NCBI RefSeq assembly: GCF_964204645.1
Contig: NC_134025.1
Location: 18,260,001 to 18,324,000 of the forward strand
DNA length: 64,000 nt
Source: Tubulanus polymorphus
Taxonomy: Eukaryota > Nemertea > Palaeonemertea > Tubulaniformes > Tubulanidae
Reading direction: 5' to 3'
Every line of letters starts with the position of its first letter. Within the stretch, counting starts at the first letter, position 1. The translations under genes and the position numbers were made by a program. Shown one piece after another: positions 24,601 to 33,732 of the stretch. Under the pieces are notes generated by a model that saw only the letters and a program-made list of their open reading frames with translations, was not told where the DNA came from and did no database searches.

Positions 24601-27600
24601 ATTATGTAACTTTTTAGCTTGTATAATGCAGTAATAGTGGTCAGCAGGTTGCTGTATCATTGTATCCGTCATTTGATTTTCTAGATAATGTATTGACGAG
24701 TAAATGTTCCAGTGATGATTCAAAACAAGTTTCTGAATTCACGTGTTCTGGTAAGTTTACTCATTATGTAACTTTTTAGCTTGTATAATGCAGTAATAGT
24801 GGTCAGCAGGTTGCTGTATCATTGTATCCGTCATTTGATTTTCTAGATAATGTATTGACGAGTAAATGTTCCAGTGATGATTCAAAACAAGTTTCTGAAT
24901 TCACGTGTTCTGGTAAGTTTACTCATTATGTAACGTTTTAGCTTGAATAATGCAGTAAAAGTGGTCAACAGGTTGCTGTATCATTGTATCCGTCATTAGA
25001 TTTTCTAGATAATGAATTGACGAGTAAATGTTCCAGTGATGATTCAAAACAAGTTTCTGAATTCACGTGTTCTGGTAAGTTTACTCATTATGTAACTTTT
25101 TAGCTTGTATAATGCAGTAATAGTGGTCAACAGGTTGCTGTATCATTGTATCCGTCATTTGATTTTCTAGATAATGTATTGACGAGTAAATGTTCCAGTG
25201 ATGATTCAAAACAAGTTTCTGAATTCACGTGTTCTGGTAAGTTTACTCATTATGTAACTTTTTAGCTTGTATAATGCAGTAATAGTGGTCAGCAGGTTGC
25301 TGTATCATTGTATCCGTCATTTGATTTTCTAGATAATGTATTGACGAGTAAATGTTCCAGTGATGATTCAAAACAAGTTTCTGAATTCACGTGTTCTGGT
25401 AAGTTTACTCATTATGTAACGTTTTAGCTTGAATAATGCAGTAAAAGTGGTCATCAGGTTGCTGTATCATTGTATCCGTCATTAGATTTTCTAGATAATG
25501 AATTGACGAGTAAATGTTCCAGTGATGATTCAAAACAAGTTTCTGAATTCACGTGTTCTGGTAAGTTTACTCATTATGTAACTTTTTAGCTTGTATAATG
25601 CAGTAATAGTGGTCAACAGGTTGCTGTATCATTGTATCCGTCATTTGATTTTCTAGATAATGTATTGACGAGTAAATGTTCCAGTGATGATTCAAAACAA
25701 GTTTCTGAATTCACGTGTTCTGGTAAGTTTACTCATTATGTAACTTTTTAGCTTGTATAATGCAGTAATAGTGGTCAACAGGTTGCTGTATCATTGTATC
25801 TGTCATTTTATTTTACAGATATTTCATTGATTCGTGAGTGTTCTGGTGAAAAGAAAATTTCTGAATTCACAGTTTCTGGTAAATAAACTCTATTTCTCTA
25901 TTCATATGTGTTAAAAGTTCTATATTTAGTAAAGGGGCATATAAAACCTATCCTACCTTAATGAGAAAAGATTCACCATATGTCCTACAATTCTCCATTT
26001 ACTTAAGTGGCATATAAAACCATTCACATCAGGACACTATCTAATCATTAAATAATTTTACTATTTATGTATGTCCTACAATTCTGTACTTGGTTAAGTA
26101 GTATATATAACCCATCATATCTGGTCACTACCTAATTGTGAAGTGATTTTACTGTCTATATATGTCCTACAATTCTACATTCAGTTAGGTGGCATATAAA
26201 ACCCTTCATATTGGGACACTCTCTAATGATGAAGTGATTTTACTATTCATATATGTCCTACAATTCTACATTCAGTTAGGTGGCATATAAAACCCACAAT
26301 ATCTGGATACTGCCTAATGATGAAGTGATTTTACTACCTATGCATATCTTACAATTCTACATTCAGCATATAAATCCCATATCAGGACACTATCCCAAAC
26401 CCAATATCCTTTTCAAACAAGTTGAAATAGACCTTTCCTGTTCATGAAGAATTTGAACAATTTTATGCATCACAATTCTATGTTACATTATAATCTAATA
26501 CATTATATCACCATTGCATGCTTTACTTATGTTATGTTGCAATAATTGTCAGGTTGCTGTATCATTATATCTGTCATTTGATTTTCAAGATAATGTATTG
26601 ATGTGATGATATAAAGAAAGTTTCTGAATTTACCTGCTCTGGTAAATTAACGTATTGCATAATTCTTTAACTTGTAACATGCAGCAATAATTGTCACCAT
26701 ATCATTTATTTTTCAAGATGATGCATTGACATGTGGCCCTTCTGGTGATGTTGACAATGATTCTGAATCCACCTGTTCTGGTAAGATAACACTTGTTTGC
26801 ATAAGCAGTTATAGTTGTTCACAATTTAATAGCTGTATCGATGATATCTACCGTATTTATGCAGTTACTGATAGTTACATAGCTTTATTATTCACAAGAT
26901 GCACATTTCCAATAATCAGCTATTTGAATGATTGAACATCAATGAGCTGCCAATATAGTTATCTTTGGAATTTGTTTTATTCCCAAAATTGGACTAGCTA
27001 ACACTACTTACCCACTGATAATTGAAATATATATTTTCTTCAAATAGTTTTTGAGATGTTTTGGCTTTTCTCTACTTTTAGAATTTTCAGATGGCGAGGA
27101 ATTACTTGAATCTTCGATATCTCAAGCTATAATAAGTACGTTACATTTGAAGTGTACTATACCTTTAAACCTGGTTTTTGTTCATCCTAAACATTCATAT
27201 TTTGTGAGTGTAAGGAAAACGATCGACTTGCAAGATAATGCCTTGCGAGAAGAAAGTCAAAATGCAATCGGTCTTCAGAGAGTGAAATCATGTAAAAGTG
27301 GTTTCCCTTCTTTTGTGGGTGGGGATTAGAGCACATTGTACGAACTTTTGTCTTTCAAGGAGCACATACTTTGTGGACAAGACATGTCCTAAAATGCATC
27401 AAAAACTGTGATATAAAAATAAATTGCAATCCATATTACTTTACACTCCCTATTTCATAAAAAATATCCTTCGGTCGTTGAAAGTGTTGAGCATAGCTTG
27501 TGTCATTAACACGTAGATACTAAGGGGGAGGGTCAATGCCGAAAAATTATGCCAGTATGGATAATTGAAATAATTGAAACTAATCTATTTAGGTTTTCTG

Positions 27601-30600
27601 CCACATGACTATGATAGCGATGAAGAATTACCATTTTTTTATGAAAACAAGGAGGGAACCTGCGGTAAGTGAACGTTATGATCTTATCTACCTTAAAAAG
27701 GTGCATATTAACTGAAAAATCTTACACATTAACTGAAAAATCTTGTTCTAAAGTTGTATTAGGCATATTGCGTTCTAGTGTCAATTGTCCATCCATAGGT
27801 AGAATCAAAGCATTTTAGGAAGCTTTGGAGATATTTTAAAGGATTGTCTTAATACATGTATCTAGTACTTTTGAGACAACTGCAGCTCAAAAACTGGTCT
27901 TATCAGATTCAAGATATGTGACCAACAGCATTTGTTCAACAAAAGTTTTCATGGAGAACTTGTTTGATGTTTGGTATATATAATATATGTATCTCTGCCC
28001 AGAGCCTATTACTACTGGAAAAATTGGATCAATCAGAGGAAAATGGCGTAGTCTCTGTAGTAGTCTCTGTAATCTGTAGTCTCAATTTCTAGATCTTTAG
28101 ATATGTTTGGATCAGGCAAATTTTGAGTCATCTTAGTCTCACCAGTCCTCGCTCATGGTTGGAATGGTTTTTTTTTTAAGGAGGGTACCAACAATTTTAA
28201 CTTGTTATTTATGTTGTTGTTATTTATGTTGAATTTGTTTTGTTGAATAGAAATTATCCGATATTGTTCTCCCCACTAGGATTAATTTGAACATTGAAAT
28301 TTACTTTGGAAATTTGAAATTTACTTTGGAACCATTCAGTTTTGTACCTATTATCTATTGCAAAGTGAAAAAGCACATGAAATTTTCTGTCATTTCATTG
28401 ATTTTCATGGAAAATAGTTTGTGTATTCGCACCAGCAGGAATTGAACATTGAAGTATTGTTAGACAGAGGTTAGAGTGATAAAAACTTGTAGTCCAATGA
28501 TGCCTTCAAAAATAACATGAAATAACGCAAAGATGTTATCAATGTATGTGAATATTAATTCAACAGTTTCTACGAGGTCAAAAAGTCAAAAATTCAGTTC
28601 AGTAGGATATTTGTTTTTTAGATATTGGATTTAGATACAACTTTGACAAGATTTTTATTGAGAAGCCGGAAAATTGACTTTTGATTGTATTGAATTGGGT
28701 ACATGTAAAATGGCTAGGTCTACCAGATTTGATTTAAATTCATAAGAATAGATCTGCAACACCAAACATGTTAAATTTTGGTGGTAGTTTCCTAGGTATT
28801 CATTAACACTTGATAGATGTCTTTTATTTTATCTTCAGCTACTACCACTATTGATTACTCAAACATTCTGAAGATGCTCACTCTGAGTGCACAGAAAAGC
28901 TATGAGAATCTGAAAACTACTGTTGGCTATTTTGCAAGTAGGATACGGGAACTTGAGTATAAGTGTTTGGACAGAAAACTGATGGTACATGGCAGGTCAT
29001 TAGAAATTATGCAGAAATGTGGTGATATGGTAAATGGGGTGCTCATGCCTGCAGATGTATCTGGTGATGGTAACTGTTTGTTCAATGCAGTATCAGTCGG
29101 TCTTTGTGGGTGTGAAGATCTAGCAACTGAACTTCGTGTTCGCACTTGTATCGAAATGGTTGAGAATTCTGACTTCTATCAAACTCGAAGTATCGAATTT
29201 GGATTCGATTTGATTTCACCATCCTTCGCAGATGCATGTATTGCTTGTGCAATACACAACAGTTATTCTTCGATGCTGACAATACAGGCACTCGCAACAG
29301 TTATTGATAGGAGGATAAGATCAGTATACCCCTCGGTTAATGGGTTATTGGATAATCGTGTGCCTATAATGAACCATATATTAAATCCAAGAAAAAATTT
29401 GACTGGCACATTGAGGCAAGCACCTTTACTCGTAATGTGGACTACACATTCAGAACTTAAACCTGGACACTGGAATCCGGATCATTTTGCCCCTTTACTG
29501 CCAAAAGATGTATTTGAACCGAAAGCTGGAACCTCTTCACAACAGGATGCAATTATAAAGAAAAAAAGGCAAATTGACTCATCTGACTCTGAAGATCAGT
29601 CAATTGATGTTGACATTCCAAAAAAGCGGAAAAAAAGAAAATGTATATCAGATTCTGAAGATGATTACATTCCTGATGACGATCTATGTGATAGTGATGA
29701 TGATAATCTCCATGAAATTGATCCAAATGATAACGATATTGAGGAAGAAGACTTTGGAGATTATCTGTCAAGACTGTCGGCTCATTTGAAACATGTTACT
29801 GTTCCGACATACCAGTCAGTAGATGGCAAGCGGGACTACCGAAAGGCAGATTATTGTTTGTATTGTAAGCGTGTGTTTACTTCGAAAATATCCTCGCATT
29901 TGTGCAGTATTCACGCGTCTGAACCAGAAATTATAAAGTACCATCTGATACGCGATCCAAATGAAAAAAAAAAACATATGCGCTTACTTCAGAATGAAGG
30001 AAACTTTCGGCACAATTGTAAAGTGATAAAAGAAGGACATGGTACGTTGGTCGTTGTCCGTAGACCCAATAAAACGGATAAACCACCAAATGCAGTGGAC
30101 TACGTACCATGCGAATTTTGTAAGGGTTTTTTCTACAAGGGATGCCTTTCCGAGCATGCGACACGTTGCCACTTCAAACCAATGGCAAAACAACCAGACA
30201 TCAATTACATAAGAACCTCTCGAAACATGCTATCACCATTTGTACCAAGAATCGATGAGGATACGGTTGCATTAAACTTGATATTCAGCAGAATGCGAGA
30301 AACAGTTGCAAACCCTGGCATTCCTGGCATTTGCGAAAAAGACGAATTAATTGGTGAATTTGCTTTGTCATTGTACTCGCGTTTAGGCACTGCAAAGGAG
30401 CAGCGCCGAAAAGACCTAGCAAACTTGAGAACAAAGGTCCGTTTACTCGGTATGCTACTGAAAGCCCTGAACGAGAACAATGGCGAAGAAAACTGGATAT
30501 CGCTTTCCTCGTACCTGAGAGGGCCACATTTCCATCAGATAGTCAAATGTGTTAAGAAGTTAGCTTTGGAAAAAGATTCCCCGAGTGTGGCAATAAATTT

Positions 30601-33600
30601 GGGGATTTACATCAAACATTGCATTGTCCTCAAAATGAGCATGGGGATTTTTGAAGGAGACAAAATTATGCAAGAAGAGGGAAGAGATTTCGAAGTAGTT
30701 TATCGGGCCCATTGGAACAATACTGTTTCGTGTGTTGCTAATCGAAGGATTAAACTTAGGAAACTCAATCAAGGCAATACACATCCAGTGGCAGATGACT
30801 TAGTAGTCTTTAAAGATTGGCTCGACTCTGAAATTGATAAAGCGTTGATGATACATGAGCCTACTTCAAAACAGTGGAAACATCTTGCTTATGCTGTTCT
30901 TGTCCGTATAGTCCTTTTCAACCGAAGGCGGATATCAGAAGTGGAAGAAATGATCATGAGCGATTTCGAAAATATTGTGCCGGATGCCGATCAGAATCAA
31001 GAGATCCTGCAATCACTGTCTCTAGCTGAGCAGCTTTTGGTCAAACGGTAATTGTTGTTTTAAAATTGTCTTAGTCATATGCTCTTATCTAATTTACAAG
31101 ATATGTTGGGTTGATTTTGGAGAGTTTTTTGTAGAATGCGTGTAATAGAAATCCGAGGGAAGAGCACTCGCAGTATTCGAGGTGTATACATTCTGCTTAC
31201 TGAGAAGATGGTTAAAGCTATCGAACATATCCTCGATACCAGACAAAGTACAAGTGACTTCATTTTTGCTAGGTAACATCAATTCTGAAATCAATTAGAC
31301 TTGTGGCATTCTATTTAGCATGTATAAAAGACGTGTATAAAAGACGTGTATATAGCGTGTATAATAAGAACATTCAACAACGTATATCTGTTGACATTGA
31401 CAATTTGGATAGATTTTACTTCTATCCATCTTCAGCGATTTAGAAGAGTTTTTATATAACTCTGAAGATGGATAGAAGTCTATCTGAAATGTCAGTGTAA
31501 AGTTTCACAGATAAAGCTATGTGGGTCTTTCTAGGAAGAATGCTATTTTCTGATTTATACAGTGTTTGCACTTTCCTATTCAAATAACATTAACCCATTA
31601 ACAATTGCAATACGGATTTTGAATGTTTCTTGAATGGATTCGATTAATGCAAGGTTTATTTTATTATTATTAAGGTACAATCATTCCCTTTTTGAATGTC
31701 AATTGATTAATAGTCCTGATAAAAATCTTAATCTCTCATCACAACTGATATAGTTTTGTTCGTGGGCATCTACATGCTGAATAATCAAATAAGTTAGTGC
31801 TTACCAGGCCATGCAGCCATTTTTTAGAAAAATGTCTTTGTATACAGTATATACTTTTTTTAGTTCATATCGTGACAGGTTTTGTGCAAGCATTGCAAAT
31901 CCATCATTCATTTTAGGAAACGTGCTGACACACCACTTGACGGTTGTACTGCAACGCGTGAAATGACAAAATTGTGTCCCGGACTGAATGCACCTGAACG
32001 AATTAGATCGACGAAGCTCCGATCTTTCTTTGCAACTACACTACAAGTAGGTTTATCATTTACCAATGAACTAGGATTAGTCTTATTGCAAGCATTACAA
32101 ACCTCTTTAAAATACAAACCACAGTATTACAATTATAAATGTTGTATATTTATATTACCTGATTAATAACCTGACAATTTAAGACTACATGTATATGGGG
32201 GATTTTTTTCTGTCTTCCTGATATCAGGTGTTATCTATATTCAAAGGAATCATTAGGTTAATTACTTACTGAAATTTAGAGGGCATGTGACCGTTAAGGT
32301 CATGTAATCATCTAGACAGTACTTGATCATGAAAGGATTTTCCCATTATATATATATCCTACAATTCTACATGCAGTAAAATAGCATATTAAACCCATCA
32401 TATCAGAACACTACCTATTTATGAAGTGTCTATTTATGTATGTCCCACAATTCTACATCCAGTTAAGTGACATATAAAACCCATCATATCAAGACACTAC
32501 CTGACCATGAAGTGATTTTTCCTATTTATGTATGTCCCACAATTCTACATTCAGTTAACCAGTATATAAAACCTATCATAAAAGGATGACAAGTGATAAT
32601 AGACAAGTGCTGATATCGGATCCTGTATAGGCCTAAAACATCCGTATCAGGACATACCTTATCATGAAGTGCTTTTACATGTACTATCATACAAGCCTAA
32701 TTTCCAGCCCTGTATGTATTAGTGAATGAAATTTTTAAGAATATAAAATAGAACCTTCATTCATCAAGAATATCTATAAAGAAGGTAAAGCTCTGGTCTT
32801 CGAAAGACATAACAAGCAATGATTATAATAAATCAATGATCGGCTATAATGATACTTGTGAATGGAAATTATATTGTGAAGTGATTTGAAATGGATGAAA
32901 GCCCTAAAGCCAGTATTTGGGTTTATAACTTCAGATTTTGTCTATGAAGCCCAACGAGTTGAAGATGGTGGCTGATCATATGGGGCACGATGTGAAAATT
33001 CACGCAGATGTATATTGCCTCCAATCTTCACTCGTTGAAAAAGCGAAGGTAGCGAAGGTGCTATTGGCTGCCGAAAATGGCATTATGGCAAGATTCAAAG
33101 GAAAGTCATTGGAGGATATTGATCCCGATGGTAAGTCTGACTTTACTGATAGATTAAATATTTTAGTATTCTCTGCTATGACAGCAGTCACCCGTGTGTG
33201 TGTATGTGTACATGTGCATTTATTCATTGATAACGTTTTAGCACTCCCATTATCCTTGGATTATGCCGATAAGTGGACTGAGTGTGAAGACAGTGAAAAC
33301 AGTGATGACAGTGATGACAATGACATGGTCGATGCAGAAGTTCCGCCAAAGATGGAAACTAACCAATCTGAAGCGCAAAGTAAGTTCATGGATAGGGTCC
33401 ATAGTGATTAAACCACCTTATGGACGGTATAACAATCCTAGGGGAAATGGGGCCTATTGTGAGAACCTATCAGTAGTCTTGATGCAATGGTTTGTGTAGC
33501 ATTTTTATATGATTTTGTTTCAGATGAGAAGTCACGTATTAAGAGGGCACCCTGGACAAAGGGAGAAACAGATATTTTTTGTAAGATATTGCATAACTAT

Positions 33601-33732
33601 TTGAATAATAAGCGAATGGCACCAGCAGTAGACTTGAGAAAAGTAGTTGAAGAACTTGGTGGTAGCCGAACTTTGCCTCAGGTTCGAACGAGGCTACATA
33701 ATATTATCTCGAAGAAGCAGAAAACGAAATAA
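18553..33732 (+). CDS. SET - exon-array spacer - OTU - zinc finger - tyrosine recombinase - SANT fusion gene (spliced)
   Basis: A multi-exon plus-strand gene assembled by matching splice phases. Exons seen: 18553-18655 (start MPRRMTPSQVALEFIKFG), 20842-20983, 21172-21364, probably 22117-22147, 23709-23780, twelve 66-nt exons from 23875 to 25722, 25819-25878, 26718-26780, 27091-27135, 27593-27664, 28839-31047, 31135-31272, 31917-32046, 32935-33130, 33242-33379, 33524-33732. The sum is 4593 nt, or 1531 codons with the stop. Domain order is SET, Cys/Ser/Asp-rich repeat spacer, OTU, NLS and two fingers, tyrosine recombinase, SANT. Such a protein could cut and rejoin DNA and bind chromatin; whether it is a mobile-element enzyme or a domesticated gene is not shown. 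It is nested in a ZC4H2 intron, opposite strand. An AATAAA lies at 34277-34282. Weakest link: the join between the SET exons and the array, which relies on one inferred 31-nt exon. Confidence 0.75.
18801..20140 (-). mobile_element. Composite repeat, reverse orientation, first intron of the SET gene
   Basis: Begins TTAGCCCACTTGGGACTTAA and ends CCAAGTGGGCGTGGTGTCC then CTGGACCACTAGT, the reverse of the 4083-6275 element, with the tail first and the minisatellite head last. It contains about one 150-bp head unit. A further partial reverse copy occupies 20160-20783 and stops 58 bp before the SET exon at 20842. Confidence 0.6.
20842..21364 (+). CDS. SET-domain exons (KMT5A/PR-Set7-like methyltransferase fold)
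   Basis: Two exons, 20842-20983 and 21172-21364, phases 1-2 and 2-0. The first reads GYGLFTKKAVCRGDFLVEYR, the opening of a SET domain (G-x-G-L/V-F, then GDFxxEYxG). The second carries CIDAS, GRLIND, a later NC pair, and ELRYDYG, the family's C-terminal signature. Known SET enzymes methylate lysine with S-adenosylmethionine; the nearest relative by motif is KMT5A (H4K20). The usual NHS of the active-site pseudoknot is here IND followed by a longer loop, as in KMT5A-like copies I recall from fish, so activity is uncertain. No post-SET cysteines are visible, as in KMT5A. Splice sites are GATTAAG/GTATGT and CATTTCAG/GTAAAT. Confidence 0.82.
22117..22147 (+). CDS. Candidate 31-nt linker exon between SET and the exon array
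   Basis: The SET exons end in phase 0 and the array needs phase 1, so at least one asymmetric exon must lie in 21365-23708. This stretch is bounded by AAATAG and CAG|GTAAGC, is 31 nt (phase 0 to 1) and encodes ASNKKELNAS, ending in the same Ser plus split Gly/Asp codon as every array exon. The acceptor has a weak pyrimidine tract. A 31-nt alternative starts at 21632 (after CCTTGACAG, donor C|GTAACG) but has a weaker donor. Transcript data would settle it. Confidence 0.35.
22855..22905. repeat. TA-rich microsatellite
   Basis: Two copies of AACCTTATATATATTCT followed by a (TA) run, in the intron between the SET exons and the module array. Confidence 0.7.
23709..23780 (+). CDS. Diverged first module exon of the spacer
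   Basis: A 72-nt phase 1-1 exon (TTTTCAAG acceptor, CTG|GTAAGT donor) encoding 24 residues that start DNVLTSK like the array modules but then diverge (SFRQHKSGEKKNH) and end DSCS. It has one Cys instead of two. It begins 166 bp before the first perfect array exon and is separated from it by a 94-nt intron whose sequence is recognisably the array intron. It is probably the founder or an older member of the family. Confidence 0.62.
23875..25722 (+). repeat. Tandem array of twelve 162-bp units, each with a 66-nt phase 1-1 exon
   Basis: Exons start at 23875, 24037, 24199, 24361, 24523, 24685, 24847, 25009, 25171, 25333, 25495 and 25657, exactly 162 bp apart. Each unit has a 96-nt intron ending TTTTCTAG and a 66-nt exon ending CACGTGTTCTG before GTAAGT. 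Read in phase 1, each exon gives a 22-residue module beginning DNVLTSKCSSDD and ending QVSEFTCS, with Cys at positions 8 and 21. Two copies (25009, 25495) change Val3 to Glu; the others look identical. Because every exon is symmetric, any number can be included or skipped without a frameshift. Introns are as similar as exons, so the expansion is recent or homogenised. If all were spliced in, the spacer would gain 264 residues. Confidence 0.9.
25819..25878 (+). CDS. Diverged module exon after the array
   Basis: A 60-nt phase 1-1 exon (TTTTACAG acceptor, CTG|GTAAAT donor) encoding 20 residues beginning DISLIREC and ending ISEFTVS. It is homologous to the array module but two residues shorter, with the second Cys replaced by Val. 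It sits exactly one 162-bp period after the last perfect exon, so it marks the downstream edge of the tandem expansion. Confidence 0.65.
25900..26400 (-). repeat. Reverse-oriented 91-bp satellite units in an intron
   Basis: About five units of the reverse complement of the 13.3-16.3 kb satellite (TGTCCTACAATTCTACATTC, GTGATTTTACTATTCATATA, GGGACACTCTCTAATGATG). They lie between the module exons 25819-25878 and 26718-26780. Confidence 0.8.
26590..26641 (+). pseudogene. Dead module exon
   Basis: Homologous to the array exon (starts ATAATGTATTGA after TTTTCAAG, ends CTGCTCTG before GTAAAT) but 52 nt long, 14 nt shorter than the standard module, and with TGA in the phase-1 frame. Including it would break the protein, so it must be skipped in a functional transcript. 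Its splice sites still look usable. Confidence 0.6.
26718..26780 (+). CDS. Third diverged module exon
   Basis: A 63-nt phase 1-1 exon (TTTTTCAAG acceptor, CTG|GTAAGA donor) encoding 21 residues: DDALTCGPSGDVDND then SESTCS. Both cysteines are kept, at slightly shifted positions. It shows that the module family existed before the homogenised array and is tolerant of length in steps of whole codons. Confidence 0.62.
27091..27664 (+). CDS. Two short acidic exons linking the spacer to the OTU exon
   Basis: Exon 27091-27135 (45 nt, GAATTTTCAG acceptor, A|GTACGT donor) encodes DGEELLESSISQAII. Exon 27593-27664 (72 nt, CTATTTAG acceptor, G|GTAAGT donor) encodes FLPHDYDSDEELPFFYENK and a GTC tail. 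Both are phase 1-1, so they keep the frame from the module exons into the big exon at 28839, which starts in phase 1. They are acidic and probably disordered. No domain is recognised. Confidence 0.6.
27770..28140 (-). mobile_element. Partial reverse composite/MITE repeat in an intron
   Basis: Diverged copy with AGCATTTTAGGAAGCTTTGGAG, AGATTCAAGATATGTGACC and similar remnants of the MITE body, between exons 27593-27664 and 28839. Ends are not preserved. The rest of this intron (27665-28838) shows nothing else. Confidence 0.4.
28839..31047 (+). CDS. Main exon: OTU-like domain, NLS, two zinc fingers, start of tyrosine recombinase
   Basis: A 2209-nt exon; the open frame runs 28817-31051 (744 codons, numbering below from its first Met). 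OTU-like cysteine-protease fold: DGNCLFNAVS at 84-93 (candidate catalytic Asp and Cys87) and HWNPDHFAPL at 218-227 (candidate His223), about 140 residues as usual for OTU deubiquitinases. A Lys/Arg cluster at 269-275 suggests nuclear import, followed by an acidic stretch to about 312. Two C2H2-like fingers: CLYC..H361..H366 and CEFC..H447..H452. Residues about 470-690 are helical and match the SAM-like/core-binding half of a recombinase, ending in FNRRRISEVEEM at 701-712, which supplies the first catalytic Arg (R-I-S-E). It starts in phase 1 after TATCTTCAG and ends in phase 2 at AAACG|GTAATT. Confidence 0.85.
31135..31272 (+). CDS. Tyrosine recombinase exon with the beta-hairpin region
   Basis: A 138-nt exon, phase 2 in and 2 out (TTTTTTGTAG / GCTAG|GTAACA). 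It reads RVIEIRGKSTRSIRGVYILL followed by TEKMVKAIEHIL, the strand-turn-strand that follows Arg I in tyrosine recombinases; the Lys of RGK is in the right place for the catalytic Lys. The intron after it (31273-31916) contains a perfect 18-bp inverted repeat at 31418-31435/31462-31479. Confidence 0.72.
31392..31494. repeat. Hairpin-forming inverted repeat in an intron
   Basis: Perfect 18-bp arms ACTTCTATCCATCTTCAG (31418-31435) and its reverse complement (31462-31479), extended imperfectly to TGACA/TGTCA at the outer ends. It sits in the recombinase intron 31273-31916. Confidence 0.75.
31917..32046 (+). CDS. Tyrosine recombinase exon with the HxxR-box arginine
   Basis: A 130-nt exon (CATTTTAG acceptor, CAA|GTAGGT donor), phase 2 to 0. 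Its end reads ERIRSTKLRSFFATTLQ, the equivalent of the H-x-x-R box followed by a helix with the A-T pair. Arg is present, but the His of HxxR is Thr (T-K-L-R). I recall the same substitution pattern (TKLR or TRMR) in uncharacterised invertebrate and fish proteins of this type, so it may be a family trait rather than decay. Confidence 0.74.
32335..32600 (-). repeat. Reverse-oriented 91-bp satellite units in a recombinase intron
   Basis: About three units (TCCTACAATTCTACATGCAG; GTCCCACAATTCTACATCCA; GACATATAAAACCCATCAT). Same orientation as the 25.9-26.4 kb block, opposite to the main array. Confidence 0.75.
32935..33130 (+). CDS. Tyrosine recombinase exon with catalytic His and Tyr
   Basis: A 196-nt exon (AACTTCAG acceptor, GATG|GTAAGT donor), phase 0 to 1. 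It carries ELKMVADHMGHDVKIHADVY: the GH box (H of box III) followed at the usual spacing by the candidate nucleophile Tyr. Then comes a helical tail (VEKAKVAKVLLAAENG). Together with Arg I in the 28839 exon and the TKLR exon this makes a full R-K-R-H-Y set, although box II lacks its His. The intron upstream contains reverse-oriented copies of the 91-bp satellite. Confidence 0.8.
33242..33732 (+). CDS. C-terminal acidic linker and Myb/SANT-like domain
   Basis: Two exons, 33242-33379 (phase 1-1, Ser/Asp/Glu-rich: ECEDSENSDDSDDNDMVD) and 33524-33732 (phase 1 to stop TAA at 33730-33732). The last one reads RAPWTKGETDIFCKIL, a middle helix with VVEELGGSRTLPQVRTRLHN, and a basic tail KKQKTK. The W-x-x-x-E opening and three predicted helices fit a Myb/SANT-type DNA- or histone-binding domain; a third-helix Trp is absent. 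Splice sites: CGTTTTAG, AAA|GTAAGT, TTGTTTCAG. This placement, behind a recombinase catalytic core, suggests target or end recognition. Confidence 0.72.

Noticed and set aside
23860-25880. Tandem array considered as a CRISPR-like or simple satellite array
   Set aside because: The unit contains conserved exon and splice signals in frame with neighbours, spacers are not unique, and the genome is animal.
33000-33227. Minus-strand open frame opposite the recombinase exon
   Set aside because: Shadow of the coding exon on the other strand, plus a GT-rich intron piece.
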